Assembly (NCBI GenBank): GCA_030747695.1
Contig: JASLKG010000005.1
Coordinates: 150,599 to 214,598 of the forward strand
Source: Candidatus Poseidoniaceae archaeon
GTDB lineage: Archaea > Thermoplasmatota > Poseidoniia > Poseidoniales > Poseidoniaceae
Direction: 5' to 3'
Length of the DNA stretch: 64,000 nt
The stretch's first letter is position 1; each line of letters starts with the position of its first letter. The notes under the pieces were generated by a model, which was not told where the DNA came from, did not search any database, and worked only from the letters and a program-made list of their open reading frames with translations. Below, piece after piece: positions 26,936 to 36,379 of the stretch. The position numbers and the translations under genes are program-made.

Positions 26936-27612
26936 TATCTTACACGTTTCATGATTTGTTCTAATCGTTTGATTACATCTGTTGCACTTGGAGGTTTCCC
27001 TCCAGGTGCTGGTATCACGTCTCCTAATTCGATGTCTAGTTCGAGATAACCTTCAATTACTATTTTCATAGCATCATCAATTGATGGATGGCTTGCTCTT
27101 AGAATTTCATGCAGGACATGTAAATCGATACCATAACCTTCGAGTTCATATTCCATTGATGCCAACCCTAAATCAATAAGATAAGGCTCTCCATTCTGAG
27201 AAATCAAAATGTTATTCGTTGAAAGATCACCATGAATTATTGCATTTCTATGAAGATATCGAATCGCCTTTCCGACTTTTTTGAGTAGTTCTGCATCAGA
27301 GATTCCATTGTTTAGAATTTCAAATAACTGTTTTCCTTCTATTTTTTGCATTACGATTGAAGCATTTTCAAAATCGACATCCCAAATAGCAGGCACTGGG
27401 ACCCCAATGCTGTGTAATTTAATCATTAATTTCACTTCAGAATTCATACGTTTACGGGTAAGTCTGTAATCTAGGTCAGGATGACGCCAAGTACGTTTAC
27501 GTCTTATTTTCTGTATGGCAGGTTTACTAAACCATGTGCCAGCAGTAATTTCAGCTTCGGCGCCTACATGCAATATTTCGCCTGTGGCAAATTCAGCAAA
27601 TGGGACTTCCAT
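26923..27612 (-). CDS. bud32: KEOPS kinase Bud32
   Basis: The small ATPase/kinase subunit of the KEOPS complex needed for threonylcarbamoyl-adenosine in tRNA. It shows the RKRTWRHPDLDYRL N-terminal segment, HGDLSTNNIL (catalytic Asp and Asn), and YLIDLGLAS with the metal-binding Asp. At 229 residues it is a compact atypical kinase. In many archaea Kae1 and Bud32 are fused; here Bud32 stands alone with no Kae1 beside it. Confidence 0.95.
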   Translation of the reverse strand: MEVPFAEFATGEILHVGAEAEITAGTWFSKPAIQKIRRKRTWRHPDLDYRLTRKRMNSEVKLMIKLHSIGVPVPAIWDVDFENASIVMQKIEGKQLFEILNNGISDAELLKKVGKAIRYLHRNAIIHGDLSTNNILISQNGEPYLIDLGLASMEYELEGYGIDLHVLHEILRASHPSIDDAMKIVIEGYLELDIELGDVIPAPGGKPPSATDVIKRLEQIMKRVRYHGG

Positions 27613-27650
27613 AATCTACCTCGTGTAGTGCATGGTTGAAAAAGGGGACC

Positions 27651-27670
27651 CCCTCACCTTGTAATGAGGG
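27651..27670 (+). promoter_or_regulatory. Hairpin occluding the nadA ribosome-binding site
   Basis: CCCTCA at 27651-27656 pairs with TGAGGG at 27665-27670 around an 8-nt loop. The 3' arm contains GAGGG, the likely Shine-Dalgarno, 6 nt before the nadA ATG. A neighbouring GGGGACCCC (27644-27652) could form an alternative stem that uses the same C-run. Two mutually exclusive structures would allow switching; this is inferred from base pairing only. Confidence 0.45.
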
Positions 27671-27676
27671 AAGACT

Positions 27677-28822
27677 ATGACTTTGTCACTTCCAATGTGC
27701 GCAATTGATTTCACGGATGATGCGATGAGTTCTGAAGAATTAGCAATTGCAGAACGGATTTCTGAGCTAAAGGAACAACTTGGGGATGATTTGTTAATTT
27801 TGGGACACCATTACCAGAGAGATCAAATTGTAATGCACGCTGATTTACTAGGAGATTCCTTTTTACTTTCAGAACTTGCGGCCAAATCTAAGGCAAAAAA
27901 TATTGTATTTTGTGGCGTACACTTTATGGCTGAATCAGCAGATATTTTAACTTCAGATGAACAAAGAGTGATTCTTCCCAATATGCGAGCTGGATGCTCA
28001 ATGGCAGATATGGCTGCACTAAATGAGGTGGAAATTGCATGGGAGGAGATACTACAAAAAACAGGATTACGTGATCCTGCCGCTGCTAACGAGGGCGATT
28101 CATGTTTGATTCCTGTGACTTACATGAATAGTTCAGCGGCTTTGAAGGATTTTTGTGGTAGACATGGGGGAATTGTTTGTACTTCTTCAAATGCAGCAGG
28201 AGTTCTCGAATGGGCTTATGAAAGGGCAGGTCAAAAGGGAGCAGTCTTGTTTTTCCCAGATCAACATCTTGGCCGTAATACTGGAATTTCTATGGGGATT
28301 CCACTTGATCAAATGGCTACTTGGACTCCTAATGAAAGGAAAGACGAGGTTGAATGGGAACAAATAAGGAAATCAAAATTAATTTTGTGGCATGGATTTT
28401 GTTCTGTGCATAAACGCTTCACAGTACAGCAAATTGAAGAATTTAGGAATAATAATCCAAATGGAATAGTTGTAGTACATCCAGAGTGTACTAAGGATGT
28501 AGTGAATGCAGCAGATGCAAATGGTAGTACCGAATTTATTCGTAGATTTGTAGCACAACAAGAAGCAGGATCACACATAGCTGTAGGTACTGAAATAAAC
28601 ATGGTTGCACGATTAAATGCAACGCATGAGGAACTTGAAATTGAATGTCTTGAACCAACAATTTGTCCATGTTCAACAATGTATATGATTCATCCAGCAT
28701 ATCTTTTGGATGTATTAGAAAGATTAGTTGAAGGAGAAATTCCTAATCAAATTGTAGTTGAAAAAGAGGTACAATCTGGTGCGAAGTTGGCCCTGGATAG
28801 AATGTTAGCGATTAGGAAGTAA
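27677..28822 (+). CDS. nadA: Quinolinate synthase
   Basis: Condenses iminoaspartate with dihydroxyacetone phosphate to quinolinate in de novo NAD synthesis. It is a three-domain [4Fe-4S] enzyme of 381 residues. The cluster cysteines lie in RAGCSMAD (about 106), HPECTKD (about 269) and PTICPCSTM (about 330). Other family motifs are ILGHHYQRDQI, GVHFMAESADIL, YMNSSAALK and FPDQHLGRNTG. No nadB or nadC is adjacent. Its tail overlaps crcB convergently by 11 nt. Confidence 0.97.
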   Translation: MTLSLPMCAIDFTDDAMSSEELAIAERISELKEQLGDDLLILGHHYQRDQIVMHADLLGDSFLLSELAAKSKAKNIVFCGVHFMAESADILTSDEQRVILPNMRAGCSMADMAALNEVEIAWEEILQKTGLRDPAAANEGDSCLIPVTYMNSSAALKDFCGRHGGIVCTSSNAAGVLEWAYERAGQKGAVLFFPDQHLGRNTGISMGIPLDQMATWTPNERKDEVEWEQIRKSKLILWHGFCSVHKRFTVQQIEEFRNNNPNGIVVVHPECTKDVVNAADANGSTEFIRRFVAQQEAGSHIAVGTEINMVARLNATHEELEIECLEPTICPCSTMYMIHPAYLLDVLERLVEGEIPNQIVVEKEVQSGAKLALDRMLAIRK

Positions 28823-29165
28823 ATTCAACAACTTTCCATCCACATAGAGCAAGTAGCGGGCACAATGTCATTGTAATAATCACATATCCAATTGCTTTAG
28901 TTTGATCATCTCCCCACATTTCTATTGTCTCAACAGAGAATGTTGACATCGTTGTAAATGCACCTAAAATTCCACTACCAATTAGGATAGTAAGATCTTT
29001 TGAGATCAAATCCTGAGCAAGAGCAGCCATACAAATGCCAAGCAGTAATGACCCTAGTGAATTTACTAAGAGTGTACCTTGCGGCGTACCTATCCATTCA
29101 GAAATTGTAAAGCGTAATAATCCTCCAATAGCTCCACCTATCCCGACCGCTAAATATGAATTCAC
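28812..29165 (-). CDS. crcB: Fluoride channel CrcB/Fluc
   Basis: A small four-helix membrane protein that exports fluoride as a dual-topology dimer. Conserved motifs are GGAIGGLLRF, GTLLVNSLGSLLLG and GILGAFTTMSTFSVET, the last carrying the phenylalanine and threonine residues that line the pore. The length of 117 residues is normal. It is a single gene, consistent with a homodimer. It diverges from the ITPase gene with a 65-bp spacer. No fluoride riboswitch was recognised in that spacer. Confidence 0.95.
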   Translation of the reverse strand: MNSYLAVGIGGAIGGLLRFTISEWIGTPQGTLLVNSLGSLLLGICMAALAQDLISKDLTILIGSGILGAFTTMSTFSVETIEMWGDDQTKAIGYVIITMTLCPLLALCGWKVVEFTS

Positions 29166-29230
29166 AAAACATCGTCAAGGGTTACATCCTATCAATCATC
29201 CTCAAAAGCCTCCTTCAATTACAGCATTCT

Positions 29231-29875
29231 ATGACCCTATGGTTTATGACCAGCAATAAAGGAAAAGTTGCTGAAGCATCTGAGTATTTTGCAAATCATG
29301 GAATGATTGTAAAACAATTTGAATTCGAAGCTACAGAGCCGCAAACAGATGATTTGGAGGTTGTAACGATTTCTAAACTTGAACAGGCAATTTCAACTCT
29401 TCCTAATCCTGACGATATGCTATTAGTGGAGGATGCTGGGTTATTTGTTGATGCGTTGGATGGTTTTCCGGGAGTGTATTCTTCATATGTGCTTAATACA
29501 ATAGGAACACATGGTATACTGAAATTATTAGACCAACTGAAGAGTGAAAATCCAATACAGGATTCAAAGTTAAGGAGTGCCGAGTTTAGAGCAGTTGCTG
29601 CACTATATTGCAAAGGTCAAACAATTATTTCTGAGGGAGTATGTCGAGGGAGAATCTCTCATCAAGTGCGTGGGGATGAAGGATTTGGATTTGATCCTAT
29701 TTTTGTTCCAACCGATTTAGATGTTACAGGAGAATCTCTTGAATGCGGAGAATTAGGAGAAACAAGTACACATGGTAAGACATTCGGAGAGATTACATTG
29801 GAAGAGAAACAGTTGTATTCACATAGGAGAAGAGCACTTTCTGGAATCATTGAAGGTTTTTCCAGAATAGGGTGA
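29231..29875 (+). CDS. XTP/dITP diphosphatase (RdgB/HAM1 family)
   Basis: Removes non-canonical purine nucleoside triphosphates. The start at 29231 gives MTLWFMTSNKGKVAEA, the usual N-terminus. Active-site regions are SNKGKxxE, VEDAGLFVDALDGFPGVYSSYV, GFGFDPIF and SHRRRA, matching Ham1 enzymes. The length of 214 residues is slightly longer than bacterial RdgB. An upstream in-frame start at 29156 would overlap crcB and is unlikely. Confidence 0.95.
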   Translation: MTLWFMTSNKGKVAEASEYFANHGMIVKQFEFEATEPQTDDLEVVTISKLEQAISTLPNPDDMLLVEDAGLFVDALDGFPGVYSSYVLNTIGTHGILKLLDQLKSENPIQDSKLRSAEFRAVAALYCKGQTIISEGVCRGRISHQVRGDEGFGFDPIFVPTDLDVTGESLECGELGETSTHGKTFGEITLEEKQLYSHRRRALSGIIEGFSRIG

Positions 29876-29914
29876 ATTTCATGTGTATGAGCAGACTGGC
29901 TTAGGGTGAGCAGG

Positions 29915-30808
29915 ATGAAGAAATCACGTATCGTAACATTGATTCTATTGTTAGGAGTTGTTTTGGTATTCTTCACTATGCAAAGATCATTTGATGAAAA
30001 CGGCCGATGGGGTTTGGTAGGCAGTGCGGTAATATTGGGGTTAATTTTTGTATTCCTCGGGGATAATGTTGCCCCTCATACCCCTCAAGTGATAAATAGA
30101 GTCGTAGAAAAACAACCAGAAATCGAAGAAGAAGGCGACAAGTTGGATATACCAGAGATAGTTGTGAAAGATGATTTGGATGGCGCAACATTACGTGAAA
30201 GGAAATTAGCCAAAGTGAAAGCTAAAGAAGAATCGGAAACTGAAGATATGATTCAACCAGAACCAGATGATGAACTTGAAGAAGTTGAAGTTTCAATTGA
30301 AGAAGTACATGTTGCAGATGAATATGTTGTAGAAACATCACCACAATCAATCGAAGATGCTAATATTTCAGCAACAATTCAAGATAAGAGGGAGAGGCAT
30401 GATACGATACGTGCTAGAATTGAAGAACGTCGTCGAGGACAAATGGCAGAGATAAGAGCTTCAACTGCACGTATGTGGGAGAATTATAGTGCAGGGGAAG
30501 ATCTTGTGACAGTAATTCAGACCGAAGGTCATGGCAATCAGATTCTTGAAGAACCAGAGACAGCGCAAGCAGGACACGTATATGGTGCATCATTAATTCG
30601 AATTGATGAATCAACAATTCTCAAATTGAGAGTACCTTTAGATGAAGGATTTATTTTGGTGGATGATGAAAAGAGTATGGCTGCAGGAATGCCAATGCCC
30701 TTGCCAGAGGGTATACCTTCGCCTGAAGAATTAGGACTTGCTTTACCCCCTCCCCCTGGAGCATCTGGCGCATTAGCTGCGTTACGTGATGAAATTGAAA
30801 ATGATTAA
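29915..30808 (+). CDS. Two-helix membrane protein with charged coiled-coil tail
   Basis: An unrecognised protein of about 297 residues. Two adjacent hydrophobic helices (about residues 8-24 and 34-50) precede a long acidic and basic stretch with a likely helical coil (REKL, RERKLAKVKAKEE and ERHDTIRARIEERRRGQ). The C-terminus has a short folded-looking segment, then a proline-rich LALPPPPGASG stretch. The start at 29915 follows GGTGAGCAGG; a GTG three codons earlier is the alternative. Possibly a membrane-tethered scaffold. It ends directly against the crotonase gene. Confidence 0.75.
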   Translation: MKKSRIVTLILLLGVVLVFFTMQRSFDENGRWGLVGSAVILGLIFVFLGDNVAPHTPQVINRVVEKQPEIEEEGDKLDIPEIVVKDDLDGATLRERKLAKVKAKEESETEDMIQPEPDDELEEVEVSIEEVHVADEYVVETSPQSIEDANISATIQDKRERHDTIRARIEERRRGQMAEIRASTARMWENYSAGEDLVTVIQTEGHGNQILEEPETAQAGHVYGASLIRIDESTILKLRVPLDEGFILVDDEKSMAAGMPMPLPEGIPSPEELGLALPPPPGASGALAALRDEIEND

Positions 30809-31633
30809 TCATCGATGCTTCCAGTTTGGAGTTTCTCTTGATAAGAACGCTTGAACACCGATTTCTTTGTCTTCAGTATCAAACAAATTAGCAAATTCAT
30901 TTGCTTCGATTTTTACACCTTCTGTAATTCCATTATCTAAGGCCGCTCTAATTGTTTTTTTTGCAACATTCAATGTGTGCATCGATTTGCTAGCAATAGT
31001 TTGAGCAATTAGCATAGTCTTTTCTTCTAATTTATCATGCTCAACAATGTGATTAGCCAATCCTATCGCCAATGCTTCGTCAGCACTAATTGGCTCTCCA
31101 CTCATAACCATCTCCATTGTTTTACCAAGACCTACAATTTTGACCAATCGTTGAGTTCCGCCAAAACCAGGAATTAAACCTAATTTGATTTCTGGTGTGC
31201 CGAACATCGACCTTTTACTCGCGATACGAATATCACACACACAGGCTATTTCGCACCCTCCTCCTAATGCAAAGCCATCAATCATTGCAATTGTTGGTTT
31301 TGTTATATTCCAAATAGATTCACATCCATTATCCTCGAAATCAGAGCGAATATCTTCGCTACTCGCACCTACAAATTCAGTAATATCTGCGCCAGCAACA
31401 AACGCGTTTGGTTTCATTCTCTTTCCTTCAGTAGGAGGATTTGGCTTTGCACCTGTAATTATCACACAACGAACATCATCATTGGAATTAACCCAGGTAG
31501 CCATTTCTTTCATTTTAGTCATGACATTAGCATTTAGTGAATTGAGTTTATCAGGACGATTAATTGTGACTTTCGCGATAAACCCATCACCGTTTTCACA
31601 AGCAATTTCATCGACAAGTAAAACCTCGCTCAT
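30809..31633 (-). CDS. Enoyl-CoA hydratase/isomerase (crotonase) 1
   Basis: A crotonase-fold enzyme, probably hydrating enoyl-CoA in beta-oxidation. The oxyanion segment AFVAGADITEF and the GFALGGGCEIACVCD motif, then PEIKLGLIPGFGGTQRL, supply both catalytic glutamates of classical hydratases. It is 274 residues, with a 12-residue insertion around GAKPNPPTEGKRMKPN that is unusual for the family. It is the only one of the three crotonases here not beside other acyl-CoA genes. Confidence 0.93.
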   Translation of the reverse strand: MSEVLLVDEIACENGDGFIAKVTINRPDKLNSLNANVMTKMKEMATWVNSNDDVRCVIITGAKPNPPTEGKRMKPNAFVAGADITEFVGASSEDIRSDFEDNGCESIWNITKPTIAMIDGFALGGGCEIACVCDIRIASKRSMFGTPEIKLGLIPGFGGTQRLVKIVGLGKTMEMVMSGEPISADEALAIGLANHIVEHDKLEEKTMLIAQTIASKSMHTLNVAKKTIRAALDNGITEGVKIEANEFANLFDTEDKEIGVQAFLSRETPNWKHR

Positions 31634-31705
31634 GGTAGTGCCAGTAAGTCACTACTCATCAACTTTGCAAACACATTGAAGAATAAGTCTCGCACCCTTG
31701 TTGGT

Positions 31706-32485
31706 ATGACGGACGGAGAAGGCTACCTCGTCGTCGCCAAAGATCTTGGTAAAAGGTATGGAGATTTTATTGCCTTACATCCTCTGAATGTCAAGGTTAG
31801 TGCAGGAGAATTCTTTGGAGTGTTTGGGCCGAATGGCGCTGGTAAATCCACTTTTATCAAGTTGTTAACAGGGCAATTACGTCCATCAAAGGGTGGAGTA
31901 GAAGTTTTAGGAATAAACGCCGAAACGGATCCACAAAAATTGAAGGCAAATATTGGAATTGTACCAGAATCAGAATCCCCTCCTTCTTTTTTGACACCAA
32001 GTGAATTTTTACATTTTGTAGGTAAATTGAGAGGAGTTTCAGATTTGGAAAACAAGGTGGAGTATTGGCTGGATTGGTTTGGCTTACAAGAAAAAAGAGA
32101 CACAATGTGCAAAGATTTGTCAAAAGGTCAACGCCAAAAAGTGATGTTATCATCTGCATTTATACATGAACCACGTTTACTATTTCTTGATGAACCATTT
32201 GCAAATTTAGATCCAATCTATCAAAGAAAATGCCGCAAATGGTTACTTGATTTAGTATCTAATGGTGGAACGATTTTCTTATGTTCACATGTGCTTGAAA
32301 TGGCTGAAAGGATGTGTAATAGAATGGCCATAATAAATAATGGTAAAGTTCTTGCATCAGGTACAGTTAAAGGATTGAAAGAAAGCGAGAGTGAAACACT
32401 GGAAGATGTATTCATACGCTTAGTGGGGCACTCAATTGAAGAGGCAGAAAGGTTGACAGATGATGCAAAAGGCGAGGAGGAGTGA
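31706..32485 (+). CDS. ABC transporter ATP-binding protein
   Basis: The ATPase subunit of an ABC-2 type exporter. Walker A GPNGAGKST, the Q-loop-equivalent IVPESESP (glutamine replaced by glutamate), signature LSKGQRQK, Walker B LLFLDEPF and the switch histidine in CSHVLEMAE are visible. The start at 31706 excludes a 10-residue extension. It overlaps the permease gene by 4 nt (GTGA), indicating translational coupling. The substrate is unknown. Confidence 0.95.
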   Translation: MTDGEGYLVVAKDLGKRYGDFIALHPLNVKVSAGEFFGVFGPNGAGKSTFIKLLTGQLRPSKGGVEVLGINAETDPQKLKANIGIVPESESPPSFLTPSEFLHFVGKLRGVSDLENKVEYWLDWFGLQEKRDTMCKDLSKGQRQKVMLSSAFIHEPRLLFLDEPFANLDPIYQRKCRKWLLDLVSNGGTIFLCSHVLEMAERMCNRMAIINNGKVLASGTVKGLKESESETLEDVFIRLVGHSIEEAERLTDDAKGEEE

Positions 32486-34179
32486 ACCTGCCAGCCGAAA
32501 TCTCCAGTCGTGATTGGCATGAAGTTGGAGAAACATCATACTATAAGTTTGGATCCACAGGTGGGGGTAAACATCTCCATGAACCCCTTACAGGTTGGGA
32601 TGCATTTAGTGCTACATTTGGAGTAATGTTCGTTGAAGAATATCGTGAACAATTAGACTTTGCTCGCAGGCGTCGAATAATGTTGTTTCCAATGTTAGTG
32701 ACTTTGGTAACCATGGTTGCAACAATAGGGCTTCAATTCTTGGTTGGAGAAGGAGCAGCACAAGATACAACAGTAGCGAATTCAAAGGCATTTACTTGGG
32801 ATGAATTGAGAGCAGGCTTACATTTCCCCTTGTTGATGTTTTCATTAGGAATGGGTTCATTTGCATTCCTTGGAAGAGAAAAAGTACTTTCGAGAACGGG
32901 CACAAAAAATTATCTTTTGGCATCACCAGCATTACAGCCATTAAAAAATTCAACAGCACATTTTGCGTATTATGTCAAAGATTTATCATACTATGTTCTT
33001 CTTATTTTGACCCCAGTAATTGCAGGAATGGCGTTTGGAATTATATTAGATGAAATTGGACAAGTTTCAACTCCCCTTGAATGGTCAAGTTTGCCTCGTA
33101 CTTGGATTGCAATGACAACAACACTTGCACAAGGCCTTGCATTTTCATTTATCGCCTCTTCATTGTGGCTTCTAGGAGGATGGATTGGACGAGCAACGCC
33201 ACTAGCTGTGATAGCGTTGGGAGTCATATTGGGACTTGGCTTAATGCCGAGGGAGTATTTGTTGTGGGGATTAGCAACACAAACACCTGGAGGTTTTGCA
33301 ATAGCACTACCAGCTCTGTTTTTTTCGATTATGTTAGCTTGGATAGCCTCTAAATTAGTCAGAGATGATTTTGAAGTTAAGGTCGTATCCAAACGTGAGA
33401 TTTTCCAGCCGGCCTGGAATAGATTAGGATTTCTTGGACGTGGCACTACGCGTTTGCTAGTTGCAAAAGAGGCAGTAGATTTAATCCGTTCCGGTTCGTT
33501 GAAAAAAATGGTTGTAAGCTATTCTGTACCCTTGATTGTACTATTAATGATGGCATGGTTAGTTGATTTTGCAGATGCTCCAATACCAATTAATTTACTA
33601 TCATATGCCCCCTTTCTCGGATTTTTTGGATTCAATTTTTATTCATGGCTTACTGCTTTAGATTCTCCTGAACATATGAATGGATTACCATTAACCGTAC
33701 CTCAATTAATCAGAGCAAAAGTGGTAGTGTATTTTTTAGCCACAACTTGGATTTCTGTTATTTTTGTTTGCCTAATGGCTTGGAAATTAGATGAGTGGAA
33801 TGCATTACCTGCAGCATTGATTGTTATGTTAGCAAATTCGATATATATTGTTTCATTAACAGCATTTTTGATGGGACTAGCTCCAAATAAAGCCATATTT
33901 GATGCTAAGAAAATGACCTGGTTTTGGATTGGAACTGTAATTCCATTACTTGCATTATTTTTGCTTTCATTTACTCAAGGAGATGTAGCCTTTTATGAGA
34001 ATTGGGCGCAACAAGTCCAGGAAAAAGGCCTTGAGGCAACAGCTACAGAATTCGATCCCGAGAAAATGGAGATCGGCTTTCAAGCCATATTGTGGGTAAG
34101 TGCAGGACTAATCGCTGCTGCAGCGTTGTTGATGAAACTGCTTGATTCACGCTGGGGAAGGGCAGAGTTCAACAACTGA
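32482..34179 (+). CDS. ABC-2 type permease
   Basis: A 565-residue polytopic membrane protein with about a dozen hydrophobic segments, partner of the preceding ATPase. The start is a GTG at 32482 overlapping the ATPase stop and preceded by GGCGAGGAGGA. There is a cytoplasmic-looking N-terminus of about 65 residues. The two halves suggest an internally duplicated permease. Substrate unknown; lipid, polysaccharide or drug export are all possible. Confidence 0.85.
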   Translation: MNLPAEISSRDWHEVGETSYYKFGSTGGGKHLHEPLTGWDAFSATFGVMFVEEYREQLDFARRRRIMLFPMLVTLVTMVATIGLQFLVGEGAAQDTTVANSKAFTWDELRAGLHFPLLMFSLGMGSFAFLGREKVLSRTGTKNYLLASPALQPLKNSTAHFAYYVKDLSYYVLLILTPVIAGMAFGIILDEIGQVSTPLEWSSLPRTWIAMTTTLAQGLAFSFIASSLWLLGGWIGRATPLAVIALGVILGLGLMPREYLLWGLATQTPGGFAIALPALFFSIMLAWIASKLVRDDFEVKVVSKREIFQPAWNRLGFLGRGTTRLLVAKEAVDLIRSGSLKKMVVSYSVPLIVLLMMAWLVDFADAPIPINLLSYAPFLGFFGFNFYSWLTALDSPEHMNGLPLTVPQLIRAKVVVYFLATTWISVIFVCLMAWKLDEWNALPAALIVMLANSIYIVSLTAFLMGLAPNKAIFDAKKMTWFWIGTVIPLLALFLLSFTQGDVAFYENWAQQVQEKGLEATATEFDPEKMEIGFQAILWVSAGLIAAAALLMKLLDSRWGRAEFNN

Positions 34180-34197
34180 CTTCTATGTCGGATAACT

Positions 34198-34743
34198 ATG
34201 GGACTTGTTATTGCTGTTTGCGGAATGCCTGCAAGTGGCAAGGGTGAATTTGCAAAAATTCTTGCATCAAGAGGCGTCCCAGTCTGTTCAATGGGAGATT
34301 TAGTTCGGGAAGAAGTTAAGCATCTTGGTCTCGAAGAAGGACCGAATGTATTTGGCCAAGTAGCATCAGAATTGAGGGCAGAATACGGGGATGATGTATT
34401 AGCAAAGCGATTAATATCCGAAATAGATAACAAATTAACTGAAGCATCAATAGTGCTAATCGAAGGGTTGCGTGGAACTGCTGAGAAAGAAGTCTTCAAA
34501 GCACACTGGGGCGAATCTTTTCTTACAGTGGCGATAACAGCCTCAACAGAAGTACGTTTTCAAAGAGTGTTAAGTCGTAATAGATCTGAAGATGGAGATT
34601 TAATTTCGTTTAATCAAAGAGATGAACGAGAACGTGGGTGGGGGTTAGGAAAATTAATTGATCAATCTGATATTGTAATTGCAAATAATGACAATATTGG
34701 TGATTTCAATCAAGAGGTTTCTCGGTGGTTAGATACTCTGTGA
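34198..34743 (+). CDS. UPF0200 P-loop nucleotide kinase-like protein
   Basis: A 181-residue archaeal protein of the UPF0200 family, resembling adenylate and dephospho-CoA kinases. Walker A GMPASGKGEFA is at residues 9-19, followed by SMGDLVREEV and a LIEGLRGTAE strand. The C-terminal R-x2-E-R-x2-W-G-L-G lid sequence and NNDNIGDF are typical of the family. Its substrate is not established. The stop codon lies within the hairpin that leads into the pilus operon. Confidence 0.88.
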   Translation: MGLVIAVCGMPASGKGEFAKILASRGVPVCSMGDLVREEVKHLGLEEGPNVFGQVASELRAEYGDDVLAKRLISEIDNKLTEASIVLIEGLRGTAEKEVFKAHWGESFLTVAITASTEVRFQRVLSRNRSEDGDLISFNQRDERERGWGLGKLIDQSDIVIANNDNIGDFNQEVSRWLDTL

Positions 34744-34799
34744 GTGGGCCCGTAGGGCCCCTCACACATCCGAAAGGTCATAACCGACCCTAGATGTGT
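34740..34799 (+). promoter_or_regulatory. Tandem RNA hairpins in the pilus operon leader
   Basis: Hairpin 1 (34740-34765): GTGAG-T-GGGCCC, loop GTA, GGGCCC-CTCAC, an 11-bp stem with one bulged T and the core CCCGTAGGG. Hairpin 2 (34764-34799): ACACATC pairs with GATGTGT, with an inner GGTC/GACC stem. They fill the gap between the UPF0200 stop and the pilus ATPase start at 34824. No T-run follows hairpin 1, so simple termination is not obvious. Confidence 0.5.
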
Positions 34800-34823
34800 T
34801 GTGTCCAGCAGGGGAGTGTGAAC

Positions 34824-36347
34824 ATGGCAAGAAGAGGTGGAGGCGGCCAAAGGCGTCAACGAGGTCAGCAGCGCGCACAATACGATGAACTTGACAAATA
34901 TCCAGTTATGCCACCGCACGCTTTTGCACGAATTGTGAGAGATAAACGTACATTGAATATTATCTATCAAATCATTGAACCGCCACTGAATAAAAAAGAA
35001 CAAGAATGGCGAGATGAACTTCTAGAGATTTTCATTCGTTCACTGACTGCAAATATAGATGAGATAGATGCTGACCCAATTGCATATCTTCGAACTGCAA
35101 TGGATAAAGTCATCAAATCTTATGGTCTGAAAATAAATAAAAAAGCAAAATCGAAGCTATTCTACTATTTGCGCAGAGATCTTGTGGGATATGGGCAAAT
35201 GGATGTTCTGATGAATGATGCAAATGTTGAAGATATTTCTTTAGATGGAACCAATGTCCCAATTTTCGCATATCACAGAAAATTCGAATCTGTAGAAACG
35301 ACTTGTGTTTGGACAACAGATGAGGAATTAGAGAGTTATGTCATCAAATTGGCTCAACGTTGTGGCAAACATATATCCGTAGCTGAACCTTTGTTAGACG
35401 CTACACTAATGGACGGTTCTAGAATCGTTATGAAATTGGGGCACGAAATTTCGACACGTGGTTCAGCGTTTTGTATTAGAAGATTCAGAGATGACCCGTT
35501 CTCCCCCTGTGATATTATTGCATTTAGAACTCTATCTTCATTGATGGGAGCTTATTTGTGGATTTCATTCCAGAATGAAGTTCCAATGCTGTTTGTAGGA
35601 GGTACAGCATCAGGTAAAACAACAACATTAAACGCGATGTGTATATTCATTCCTTGGCAGATGAAAATTGTTTCAATAGAGTCTACTCGAGAGGTAAACA
35701 TTCCTCAACCTAATTGGGTTCCTGGATTAACTAGGCAAGGTTTTGGTGGTGAATCCAATGAGGGTGAAATTGGAGAGTTCGAATTACTCAAAGCAGCTCT
35801 TCGTGAGAGGCCTGAATATATAATCGTGGGAGAAATACGTGGTGCTGAGGCATATGTATTATTCCAGGCAATGGCAACGGGGCACTGTGCATATTCAACA
35901 GTTCACGCGGATTCAGTACCATCACTTGTCCATCGACTTGAAAATAAACCAATTGATATTCCACGTGTATTGTTACCTGCTTTGGAAGCATGCGCAATTC
36001 AGATCCAAACCAGAATAAACGGAAGGCGTGTTCGTAGAACAAAACAAATTGTAGAGATTGTGGGCATAGATCCTAACTCGATGGAAGTAATCACAAATGA
36101 AGTGTTTAGATGGAATGTTGGAAATGATGATTTCATATTTTCAGGCAAATCATATGTATTGGAGAAGATTATGGTTAAAATTAATTTTAGCCAAGATGAA
36201 ATGCGCCGTGAGTTAAGAACACGTAAACGCATATTAGAATGGATGGTATTGAATGACATCCGTAAATCAGACCAAGTGAGCCAAATAATTACTGAATATT
36301 ATGTAAGGCCACATGAAATACTTGCAAGAGTTGATGGATTGCGTTAA
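34824..36347 (+). CDS. Type IV pilus/secretion ATPase (FlaI/TadA/GspE family)
   Basis: The hexameric motor ATPase of an archaeal type IV pilus-like system. It is 507 residues from the ATG at 34824, which follows GGGGAGTG. The basic Gly/Arg-rich N-terminus is disordered. The core has Walker A GGTASGKTTT (about 258-267), the Asp-box-like STREVNIPQPNW, Walker B IIVGEIRGAE (about 331-340) and the His-box ATGHCAYSTVHAD. It leads an operon with two TadC-type membrane proteins and two pilin-like proteins. It differs from archaellum clusters in that no archaellin or fla-accessory genes are present. Confidence 0.93.
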   Translation: MARRGGGGQRRQRGQQRAQYDELDKYPVMPPHAFARIVRDKRTLNIIYQIIEPPLNKKEQEWRDELLEIFIRSLTANIDEIDADPIAYLRTAMDKVIKSYGLKINKKAKSKLFYYLRRDLVGYGQMDVLMNDANVEDISLDGTNVPIFAYHRKFESVETTCVWTTDEELESYVIKLAQRCGKHISVAEPLLDATLMDGSRIVMKLGHEISTRGSAFCIRRFRDDPFSPCDIIAFRTLSSLMGAYLWISFQNEVPMLFVGGTASGKTTTLNAMCIFIPWQMKIVSIESTREVNIPQPNWVPGLTRQGFGGESNEGEIGEFELLKAALRERPEYIIVGEIRGAEAYVLFQAMATGHCAYSTVHADSVPSLVHRLENKPIDIPRVLLPALEACAIQIQTRINGRRVRRTKQIVEIVGIDPNSMEVITNEVFRWNVGNDDFIFSGKSYVLEKIMVKINFSQDEMRRELRTRKRILEWMVLNDIRKSDQVSQIITEYYVRPHEILARVDGLR

Positions 36348-36379
36348 TATTCTTAATTTTATTAATGGAGTTGAAATAA

